Assembly (NCBI GenBank): GCA_016935315.1
Contig: JAFGRD010000099.1
Coordinates: 1 to 64,000 of the forward strand
Reading direction: 5' to 3'
From: Pirellulales bacterium
GTDB taxonomy: Bacteria > Planctomycetota > Planctomycetia > Pirellulales > Thermoguttaceae
Length of the DNA stretch: 64,000 bases
Shown: positions 44,085-50,858 of the stretch, in pieces
Layout of the letters: each line of letters begins with the position of its first letter
How positions within the stretch are numbered: position 1 is the first letter of the stretch
Made by a program: the position numbers and the translations under genes
The notes under the pieces: generated by a model
Told to the model about the DNA's origin: nothing
Seen by the model: the letters and a program-made list of their open reading frames with translations, nothing else
The model's database searches: none

Positions 44085-45317
44085 CTACGCCCCTTTCTGC
44101 CCAATCGGCTCTCCGACCGCGTCGGATTCCATCGGCGGCCCGGCGGGCGCTTCGTCGACCGACGGTGCAACGGGCGGATCTTCGGCCGATGGCCCGAGGG
44201 ACTGATTCTCGGGCGGGGGATCCACCAGCACGTTCTCGCCGGCCTTCAACCCACTGAGCACTTCCACACGGCCGGGCATGCCCAACCGGCCGGTCGTGAT
44301 CATGCGGCGCTGCTTCGTGTGCTGTTCAAGATCGACCACCTCGACGAACTGCAGTTGGCCGATGGTGTCGATGGCATCCGTGGCCAGGCACAGGTGACGT
44401 CGGGTGCCGGCGGGAATCAGCAGTCGGCCGGCCATCCCCTCGAACATCCCTTCAGAGCGAGGTAAGGCCACTTTCACCAGGAACGATCGGCTGGCCACCT
44501 CGGCCTGGGGCACGATCTCGTCGACCGTGGCCTCGACGTTTCGCTGCAGGGCGTCGATACGAACGGCCAGCGTGTCGCCCACCTTGAGCTTCACCGCCAG
44601 GTTTTCCATTACCGGCACCTCCAGACGTAGCGAGGCCGGATCATAGAGGACCAACAGCGGCACGCCGGGTTGAGCCATGTCGCCCTCCTCGGCCAGCCGC
44701 TCGACGATCATGCCTGCCTTGGGCGCATTGATCGTCGTGTACGAGATCAGCACGTCCGACTCGGCCAGCGCTTGCTGTGCGTGGTTCAAGTTGGCCCGGG
44801 CCACCTGGAGATTGGCGGTTGCCTGGTCCATGACCTCGGCACTAACCGCCCTTTTTTCAAAGGCCTGCGCGGCGCGCCGATAGTCATTCTCCGCCTGAGT
44901 CAGCGCCGCTTGGGCCCCCACTAGCGCGGCCTGCGCCTGACTTCGCTGGGTTTCCAGCGCCCGCCGATCCAACTCGACCAGCACATCACCCGCCTGCACC
45001 AGCTTTCCGCTGGTGACCAGGATTTTGTTGATCGGGGCCAGGATGCGCGAGGCGATGTCGGTGCGGCTGGCTGCCTTGAGCGTACCGAGGGCCTCTTCAT
45101 AGTAATCCTTGGTCACCTCATGCACCTGGTCGATGTGGTTTTCCTCCTCGGACGTAAGCTTGCGCAGCGTGACCTCCATCTCCTCCGGCTGAATCTTCTT
45201 CTCGAATACGCCCGCCATCCAGGCGATTACCGCCACCAGACACACGAGAAAGATCAGCCCCGCAGCCAGGGGAACGAAGGTCTTCAGCACACCCGTAACG
45301 GTTGATTTCAGTCTCAT
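44085..45317 (-). CDS. RND periplasmic adaptor subunit (HlyD/membrane fusion protein)
   Basis: 410 residues. One N-terminal membrane helix (LAAGLIFLVCLVAVIAWMAG), a lipoyl-like half (ILAPINKILVTSGKLVQAGD), a coiled-coil hairpin (about 120-185), the second lipoyl half (TINAPKAGMIVERLAEEGD) and a beta-barrel domain occur in the usual order. The C-terminal tail is long, Pro- and Glu-rich, and probably disordered. GGGAGA is well placed before 45317. It lies 13 bases downstream of the bd-like partner subunit and 10 bases upstream of the pump gene, so one mRNA is likely. Confidence 0.9.
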   Translation of the reverse strand: MRLKSTVTGVLKTFVPLAAGLIFLVCLVAVIAWMAGVFEKKIQPEEMEVTLRKLTSEEENHIDQVHEVTKDYYEEALGTLKAASRTDIASRILAPINKILVTSGKLVQAGDVLVELDRRALETQRSQAQAALVGAQAALTQAENDYRRAAQAFEKRAVSAEVMDQATANLQVARANLNHAQQALAESDVLISYTTINAPKAGMIVERLAEEGDMAQPGVPLLVLYDPASLRLEVPVMENLAVKLKVGDTLAVRIDALQRNVEATVDEIVPQAEVASRSFLVKVALPRSEGMFEGMAGRLLIPAGTRRHLCLATDAIDTIGQLQFVEVVDLEQHTKQRRMITTGRLGMPGRVEVLSGLKAGENVLVDPPPENQSLGPSAEDPPVAPSVDEAPAGPPMESDAVGEPIGQKGA

Positions 45318-45330
45318 TGGAGATCTCCCT

Positions 45331-46470
45331 TCAGACACCGCTCTGCCCCGGCTCAGTCGCCGACGCCTTGACTGCCTGAGCAATCACCCAGCCGATCACG
45401 CCCAGGCCCGCCACGAATACGGCCAAGAACAGGATCAACGGGCTGACCTGGACTTCTTCTCGGATTGCGGCCACGTCGAGGTACGCCTTGAGCTCCAGGT
45501 TCTGGACGACCTGTCGGCTGGTCGCGTTGACCGCCAAAACACCCAACTGGGCCAAGGCGATCCCCAGGGCCGTCGCACGCCTCGGCGCCTGCTTACGGCC
45601 CAACGCCATCAAGATCCACGGCAATCCGGGAGCCAGGGCGGTGGCGATCATCAGCACGTGCAGCCACCCTGTCGACATCGACGCTCGCAATCCCGCCTGC
45701 CAAGCCCCGAATACATACCAGCTCCCGGCAGCCGCAAACCAGATCGCGCCCGCGGTGTGCAGCTTCCAGGCGAAGCTCGAAGCCCACTGCCGGTAGGTTT
45801 CGTTCTCTTTGCGGGCAAACCAGGCGGCATCGACCACCAGCCAGGCGGCGGTGGTCATCAGCGCCAGCCCGAACATCAGCAGCCAACGGGGCCAGAACGT
45901 GCGATCGGCCACGTTCAGCGCCGTTCCCAAGGTCGCACCGCCAACGCTGTGGTTCTCCCACAGTCGCGACCAGGCACCGACGTTGGTCATCAGGCTCCAC
46001 CCGTTCGCAAACAAGAAGCCGATCAGGATGAAGAGCATCGCCGCCCCCCACCCGGCAGCCTTCCGCCAAGAAGCCAAGCCGGCTTGCTCGTTGCGCAGCC
46101 CCAAGGCATAGGCGTACACGCCGTAGTAAGCCGGAATCAGAAGCCCGACGATGGCCAGCCAGAACCAGGCCGTCAGAATCGTGGCCGAATAGAAGGCCTT
46201 ATAGTAGGCGACCTGGACGAACAACAACGGCACGATGCCGAAGTTAATGCCCAACGCGACCAGCACGGGCATCTGCGTCATCAGCCGCCCGGAAAAACGT
46301 CTGCCGTGCTCGCTGCCGCACAGGTGCAAGACCATCGCCAACAGCAGCCCGGCGTACCAGAGATTCATCGGCACCATGTGGAGCGTGAAGCCCAATGCCT
46401 TGAAGAACTGGACGAACCAGTACGGGGCCGGCATGGCGGACAGGCCGTGGGGATCGATCGGTGGCATCAT
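45331..46470 (-). CDS. Polytopic membrane partner of the bd-like cytochrome
   Basis: 379 residues with about nine hydrophobic helices. Histidines stand in membrane-proximal positions near the N-terminus (H31 in GFTLHMVPMN, H49 in LAMVLHLCG), which could be heme ligands. Its place directly after the cytochrome bd-like gene, with ATGA overlap, suggests a two-subunit complex as in CydAB, though sequence similarity to CydB is not obvious to me. It might be a second subunit of the divergent bd superfamily. AGGAGG precedes the tandem ATGATG start; 46467 is an alternative. Confidence 0.7.
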   Translation of the reverse strand: MMPPIDPHGLSAMPAPYWFVQFFKALGFTLHMVPMNLWYAGLLLAMVLHLCGSEHGRRFSGRLMTQMPVLVALGINFGIVPLLFVQVAYYKAFYSATILTAWFWLAIVGLLIPAYYGVYAYALGLRNEQAGLASWRKAAGWGAAMLFILIGFLFANGWSLMTNVGAWSRLWENHSVGGATLGTALNVADRTFWPRWLLMFGLALMTTAAWLVVDAAWFARKENETYRQWASSFAWKLHTAGAIWFAAAGSWYVFGAWQAGLRASMSTGWLHVLMIATALAPGLPWILMALGRKQAPRRATALGIALAQLGVLAVNATSRQVVQNLELKAYLDVAAIREEVQVSPLILFLAVFVAGLGVIGWVIAQAVKASATEPGQSGV

Positions 46471-47873
46471 GGGGCCTCCTGCACGGCGGGCAACGGGAAC
46501 ATGCCTTCCGGTCGCGGCGGAGCGATCTCCGCCAGGTAGTTGGTTATCAACTCGGCTTCTTCGGGGGTTCCAGCCCACGGCGGCATGAAGAAATGGGCCC
46601 CGTGCAGGTCGTCGATCACCGCCCGGATCATGGCCGGCGACCGGCCCCGGATCAGCGGTCCCACGGCTGAGTAGCCCTGGTGGATCGCGTGGCAGTCGTT
46701 GCAGTGATACTGGAAGAGCACCTCGCCCAAGGCAATCCGGTCGCTGTGGGGCAGTGCCAACAGGCGTTTCTCATCGATTCGGTCGCCGTCCAGCGCGCCG
46801 GGATAGTGCTGCTTGACGTACTCCCGCGTCCAGATTCCCCCTTCCAAATACCCCGTTTTTTGCAGGCCGGGGACTGCTTCCGAACCGAAGACATCGCCCG
46901 GCAGAACCTGGTTGCCCAGTACGACGTTGTAGATGATGTACGGCTTGCGGACGGCCTCGCGGACGAACTCGCCGATGCTGAACACGGCGATCCCGAACAG
47001 AAACAGCGCCAGGGCAAAGCCCGGAGAAAGCCAGCCTGGATTGCGGTATGGCCCCAGGTACAGCAGCACAAACACGGCCGCCGTCAGCGCGAAGATCAGC
47101 CCCATGAAGACGTTCAGCGCCGCGGCTCGCACGAGAACCGCCTGGGCCAGTTCGGGCAGGAATCCGTACCAGGACAGCCCGCCGGCGGTGACCAAGGCCG
47201 CGCCGAGCAATGCCGGTCTGGCGGAACGCTGTTCGATCAGGTCGCGCAGGCGGCCGTCGCGGATCGTCAGCGAGGCGTGCAAGTAGACGTAAAGCGAGCT
47301 GAGCAACAACGCGCCGCCCGTTCGAGCGATGGTCTGAGGGATAAACTGGGGATTGAGGAACGCCTTCCAGAAACTGTCGCCGGGACGCCAGTCACCAGGA
47401 TTGAGCATGAACGCCGTGATGCCGGTAATCAACACCAGGCTGATCCAAGCCGCCATGGCATAGATCCAGCCGATCGCCACGTGCGTCTTTTCGGCGAGCC
47501 GGCCCCAGTAGTAGTAGAAAACGAAAGCCGCCGTGATCTCGACGAAGAAGAAGACCCATTCAATGGCCCAACCGAAGACGAACGTGCGGATGAGCACTTC
47601 GGTTGCCAACGGGGAAGCCAGGCCGATCGTCCACCAGATGCCCACCCCGGTAATCGCGCCGAAGACCACGGTCAGCAGAATGAAGAAACGCCCGTGGCGT
47701 TTCAAGTAGGCAAGGTACTCGCGATCCCCGCTGCGATAGGCCTTGCCGGTCTCGACCGCCAGGAAGAGACCGCCTCCCACCGCATAGTGGGACACCAGAA
47801 CGTGAACCACCGAAATAACGGCGATCAGCATCGGCGCGGTCACGTATGGAACGTACCACCATGGATAGTGCAT
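46467..47873 (-). CDS. Cytochrome bd-like subunit I with C-terminal heme c domain
   Basis: 468 residues. The helical part matches the CydA superfamily: HVLVSHYAVGGGLFLAVETG (H24, H29) at the position of the first heme ligand and AIEWVFFFVEITA with E105 and E112, like the paired glutamates of CydA helix 3. The quinol-binding Q-loop typical of CydA is not recognisable. A c-type domain follows with CNDCH at 391-395 and a candidate Met ligand at 430 (FFMPPW). Divergent bd-superfamily members with fused cytochrome c are known from genomes but poorly characterised. The electron donor may be a cytochrome rather than quinol. AAAGGA stands 12 bases upstream of the start. Confidence 0.82.
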   Translation of the reverse strand: MHYPWWYVPYVTAPMLIAVISVVHVLVSHYAVGGGLFLAVETGKAYRSGDREYLAYLKRHGRFFILLTVVFGAITGVGIWWTIGLASPLATEVLIRTFVFGWAIEWVFFFVEITAAFVFYYYWGRLAEKTHVAIGWIYAMAAWISLVLITGITAFMLNPGDWRPGDSFWKAFLNPQFIPQTIARTGGALLLSSLYVYLHASLTIRDGRLRDLIEQRSARPALLGAALVTAGGLSWYGFLPELAQAVLVRAAALNVFMGLIFALTAAVFVLLYLGPYRNPGWLSPGFALALFLFGIAVFSIGEFVREAVRKPYIIYNVVLGNQVLPGDVFGSEAVPGLQKTGYLEGGIWTREYVKQHYPGALDGDRIDEKRLLALPHSDRIALGEVLFQYHCNDCHAIHQGYSAVGPLIRGRSPAMIRAVIDDLHGAHFFMPPWAGTPEEAELITNYLAEIAPPRPEGMFPLPAVQEAP

Positions 47874-47993
47874 CGCAGGTTGAGTCCTTTCTGCGGAGTA
47901 CTACCCCCTCGGGGGAAAAACCGATCTGGAGCACGAATCTCGCTGCCCGCGGGCATGTGACCCGACCCTGCGACATGGGCGTCTCGACGGGAG

Positions 47994-48227
47994 CTATGGG
48001 CGGACACCTCCGGATGTCGTCCCGCCAGGTGACGCCACGCACGGCCGCAGGCCGAGCCAGCCCAACAACCATACCATCGGACACCAATTCGTGAAAGCCG
48101 ACTGAAAGAGGTTCAGACCGGCGAAGGCCGTCAAGAACAGCCAGAAGGGGCTCTGGAAAGCGGCCAGTAAGACGCTTGCCGTGACTACGATCCCGGCAAC
48201 CATGCGCAATCCCTGTTCGATTGTCAT
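47994..48227 (-). CDS. DUF2892 (YgaP-type) inner-membrane protein
   Basis: 77 residues. Two helices (GIVVTASVLLAAFQSPFWLFL and a second) are followed by SAFTNWCPMVWLLGWLGLRP, the CP-containing signature of the DUF2892 family, which also forms the membrane part of the YgaP rhodanese. No rhodanese domain is attached here. GAGGAAA lies upstream of the ATG. It sits between the 31-residue membrane peptide and the bd-like gene. The conserved Cys could take part in sulfur or thiol chemistry, but that is inference. Confidence 0.82.
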   Translation of the reverse strand: MTIEQGLRMVAGIVVTASVLLAAFQSPFWLFLTAFAGLNLFQSAFTNWCPMVWLLGWLGLRPCVASPGGTTSGGVRP

Positions 48228-48310
48228 TGTATTTCCTCTATCTCCTCCATTTCCACGGGGGCTTTTTCACTAACGGTCGGGCGCGGATCCACCGCGCAAG
48301 AGTTCGACAT

Positions 48311-48406
48311 TCACGTGGCCACGCCGAACCGGGGCAACACCCAGCGGTTCAGCACAAACCACAAAACCAGCACGGCGATCAGGAAGCCGATTTCTTTCAG
48401 ACCCAT
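48311..48406 (-). CDS. 31-residue single-helix membrane protein
   Basis: A short gene from ATG 48406 with a strong SD (GAGGAG) at correct spacing. The peptide is almost one hydrophobic helix (IGFLIAVLVLWFVLNRWVLP) with a short polar N-terminus, and it stops at 48311. Size and topology recall CcoQ- or CydX-type small subunits that stabilise heme-copper or bd oxidases. Its place in the bd-like operon makes that role plausible; similarity cannot be shown at this length. Confidence 0.6.
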   Translation of the reverse strand: MGLKEIGFLIAVLVLWFVLNRWVLPRFGVAT

Positions 48407-48477
48407 GCAGCGCTCCTCTCTTGTTCGTTCACCTGAGGCGTTTTTGTCTGTGTGGTTGGGCTTGTCTGCCACAACTT

Positions 48478-48729
48478 TCAAGCCTCCTGCGAGGGAAACA
48501 TCGCTTCCCATCGCTCTCGCAGCAAGTGGCGAAGGTGTTGGTGCAACTCGCAGGGCAGTTCCACAGTCTGCCCGCACTTGTACAGGGTGATCGTCTGACG
48601 GATGTTGTCGATCACCACCTCACAGGGGCAGCATCCCTCCAAATGTTCTCGAAAGCTCTCGTAGACCTCAGGATCGAGGCTGCCGTCGAGGTAGTCGCCC
48701 AGTGCGGCCAGCAGCTCTTCGCACTTCAT
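48478..48729 (-). CDS. Anti-sigma factor-like zinc protein (zf-HC2 type)
   Basis: 83 residues. It begins MKCEELLAALGDYLDGSLDP and has the HxxxCxxC zinc signature (HLEGCCPC), as in ZAS-type anti-sigma factors. No membrane helix and no adjacent sigma factor are present. A second cysteine region (LYKCGQTVELPCELH) could complete another metal site. It may be a redox-responsive regulator of the downstream genes. AGGAA stands six bases before the ATG. It is the first gene of the minus-strand set that runs down to the RND pump. Confidence 0.72.
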   Translation of the reverse strand: MKCEELLAALGDYLDGSLDPEVYESFREHLEGCCPCEVVIDNIRQTITLYKCGQTVELPCELHQHLRHLLRERWEAMFPSQEA

Positions 48730-49047
48730 AAATCGTTCCTGTTCAAGGGGTTCTGCTATTACTGATGCGCGGGGTGCCCCGTTGGTTACAGCCGAGCCGC
48801 GCGTTGCGGGAAATCACCGGCGGGTGCGTTCCCACAACGTGACCGCCCTATTCCTCAACAGCAACGGCCGCCGCTCCGCCTCGGTCGCGGAGGGGAACCG
48901 GCACACGTCGTCCTTAAGTGCCTTGTTGGCAAGATCTTATGGCTACGATTGCTCGCCATCCCGATTCGTGGCGCCCCTTGGCATGCCGCTTGCGATGTCT
49001 GGGGCTCGTTGCGAGTGAACCCCGCACAAGCCCCCAAGGTCCAAATC
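48730..49047. other. Divergent intergenic region
   Basis: 318 bases between the Zn-protein gene (minus) and the glycosyltransferase (plus). I see no gene, repeat copy or clear promoter pair. A short GGGGTGCCCC inverted repeat occurs near 48774. Confidence 0.35.
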
Positions 49048-50244
49048 ATGGCATCTCTCGCCCTGGTCGAATACCCCGGATCGTCGAAAGCCGGCCACCC
49101 CCAACGCCCACAAGAGGTTCGGCCTCAGTCGATTCGTGTATTGCATGTGATCAATGGGGAACACTACGCCGGGGCCGAGCGAGTCCAGGATCTGCTGGCC
49201 CAAGAGCTTCCGCAGTTCGGATTCCAGGTGGGGCTGGCCTGTATCAAGCCGGGACGCTTCCCCGAAATGCGACAGACTCAGGACGTGCCGCTGTACGAGT
49301 TGCCCATGCGGCATCGGTTCGACTTGCGGGCTGTCTGGCGGCTGGTGCAGGTCATCCGTCGTGAGGGGTACCAATTGGTTCACGCCCACACCGCTCGATC
49401 CGCACTGATCGCCGCCCTGGCCTCGATCATCACCGGCGTTCCCATGGTCCACCATGTCCACAGCCCCACCGCTCACGACACGACCCACCGGTGGCGAAGC
49501 CGGATCAATGCCCTGGTCGAGCGCCTGAGCCTTGCCCGGGCGTCTGCCCTGATCGCCGTGTCTGCCAGCTTGGGGCGACACACGCGGCGGCGCGGGTTTC
49601 GCAGCGAGAAGGTCTCGGTGGTGCCCAACGGCGTGCCTTCGCGACGTCCGGTAGCTCGACGCTTGCCGCCGCGAGCCCAATGGACCTTGGGAACGGTTGC
49701 CCTATTTCGCCCCCGCAAGGGTCTCGAAGTTCTGCTGCAGGCCCTGGCGACATTGCGGTCGCAAGGCCTGGCCGTGCGACTACGGGCGGTGGGCGACTTC
49801 GAGACGCCTGAATACCAGCGGCGGATCCAGGATCTGGTCGAAGAACTCTCGCTCGCCGACGCGATCGACTGGACGGGCTTCCGGCAGGACATCGACGCGG
49901 AATTGGCGCAGATGGACCTGTTCGTCTTGCCGAGCTTGTTCGGCGAGGGTTTGCCGATGGTCGTGCTGGAGGCCATGGCGGCGGGCGTACCGGTGGTGGC
50001 CACGCGCGTCGAAGGGGTCCCGGAGGCCGTTCGCGACGGCCGCGACGGCGTAATCGTCGAGCCGAACGACCCGGACGCCTTGGCGGCCGGACTGCAAAGC
50101 GTCGTCACCGGCCGCGTCGATTGGCAATCGTTGCGAGAGAGTGCGGCCCGGCGGCACGCCTCGAGATTCTCGGAAAAAAGCATGGCTGCCGGCGTGGCGG
50201 AAGTCTATCGCCGCCTGACTTCCGCCTTTGCCCTCGCGCATTGA
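49048..50244 (+). CDS. GT4-type glycosyltransferase (GT-B fold)
   Basis: 398 residues. The N-terminal half starts with VLHVINGEHYAGAERVQDLL, a donor/acceptor glycine loop typical of the GT4 family. The C-terminal half has VALFRPRKGLEVLLQAL and the nucleotide-sugar E-x7-E motif in FGEGLPMVVLEAMAAGVPVVAT. It probably transfers a sugar to a surface glycan precursor in the cytoplasm. ATG 49048 has AAGG eight bases upstream; a longer start is possible. The last codons (..FALAH-stop) are made of a partial copy of repeat family 1, so the natural C-terminus has been altered by the repeat. Confidence 0.86.
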   Translation: MASLALVEYPGSSKAGHPQRPQEVRPQSIRVLHVINGEHYAGAERVQDLLAQELPQFGFQVGLACIKPGRFPEMRQTQDVPLYELPMRHRFDLRAVWRLVQVIRREGYQLVHAHTARSALIAALASIITGVPMVHHVHSPTAHDTTHRWRSRINALVERLSLARASALIAVSASLGRHTRRRGFRSEKVSVVPNGVPSRRPVARRLPPRAQWTLGTVALFRPRKGLEVLLQALATLRSQGLAVRLRAVGDFETPEYQRRIQDLVEELSLADAIDWTGFRQDIDAELAQMDLFVLPSLFGEGLPMVVLEAMAAGVPVVATRVEGVPEAVRDGRDGVIVEPNDPDALAAGLQSVVTGRVDWQSLRESAARRHASRFSEKSMAAGVAEVYRRLTSAFALAH

Positions 50245-50262
50245 ATGTGGAAGCGTCAATGA
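50231..50262. repeat. Palindromic repeat family 1, partial copy E (right end)
   Basis: CCCTCGCGCATTGAATGTGG and the next bases match the right flank of copy A (7341-7371) with a few changes. Inside it lies the TGA stop of the glycosyltransferase (50242-50244). The inner 20-base arms are missing. Confidence 0.65.
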
Positions 50263-50280
50263 AGACTCGCAGAAGAACAC

Positions 50281-50694
50281 TCACCGTGGGTCGCACAGTT
50301 CGCTGTTGAAGACGCGGATCTTCTGACAGTTCGGTTCATGCCTTGCGACGTATGCCGTGTGCATCGGATGCACCAAGTACTCTTGCAGCGCGGCCTTGTC
50401 CTGGAAGACGATGTGCAAGGAAACGTCGAAGTTGCGATCGTTGACATCCCGCTCCATGTCGGAACGCGTACCCGCGGCATACGACACGATGCCGGGAATC
50501 GAGCCCAGGTACTTCTGGCTGTCTGCGACCAGAGCGATCTTTGCTACTTCGCCGGCGTCCTTGAGTGAAAAGAACACATCGTGGGCCACCCCGGATACCG
50601 CCTCGACGCGTTTCCCGGCCGCCAGACGGCTGAAGTACTGAAGCCCGATGCAAGCCGATCCCAAGATGAACACGGTAAGGACGAATCGTCTCAT
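50281..50694 (-). CDS. Secreted Dabb (stress-responsive A/B barrel) domain protein
   Basis: 137 residues. An N-terminal hydrophobic segment (FVLTVFILGSACIGLQYFS) precedes one Dabb domain: HDVFFSLKDAGE, GIVSYAAGTRS, RNFDVSLHIVFQDKAALQEY and HPMHTAYV. Such proteins form dimeric alpha/beta barrels; most are cytoplasmic and of unknown function, so the export signal is notable. GAGG stands eight bases upstream of the start. The gene lies between a partial and a degenerate copy of repeat family 1. Confidence 0.85.
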   Translation of the reverse strand: MRRFVLTVFILGSACIGLQYFSRLAAGKRVEAVSGVAHDVFFSLKDAGEVAKIALVADSQKYLGSIPGIVSYAAGTRSDMERDVNDRNFDVSLHIVFQDKAALQEYLVHPMHTAYVARHEPNCQKIRVFNSELCDPR

Positions 50695-50782
50695 GGAAAG
50701 CCTCGCTGCAGGCAGTGGAAAGCCTTGTCAAAGACCCTAAGAATCCCCCAATGGGGTCGTATCGGGCAACGGCTCCGCCGCT

Positions 50783-50854
50783 ATTGATGTTGGCATTGCA
50801 GACGATCAAGGCCGACCAACGGGAGCCCGCGCGTACTTGCTGTGCAAACGTCAA
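50783..50854. repeat. Palindromic repeat family 1, degenerate copy D
   Basis: The left end (ATTGATGTTGGCATTGCAGA), one inner arm (GCCGACCAACGGGAGCCCG) and the right end (TGCTGTGCAAACGTCAAACG) are present. The second inner arm is lost. It ends five bases from the ftsH stop. Confidence 0.7.
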
Positions 50855-50858
50855 ACGG

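Noticed and set aside
44057-44086. 15-base duplication at the RND start as a regulatory signal
   Set aside because: It simply repeats the GCC-ATG-AGC-AAC start region and probably arose by slippage; no further copies.
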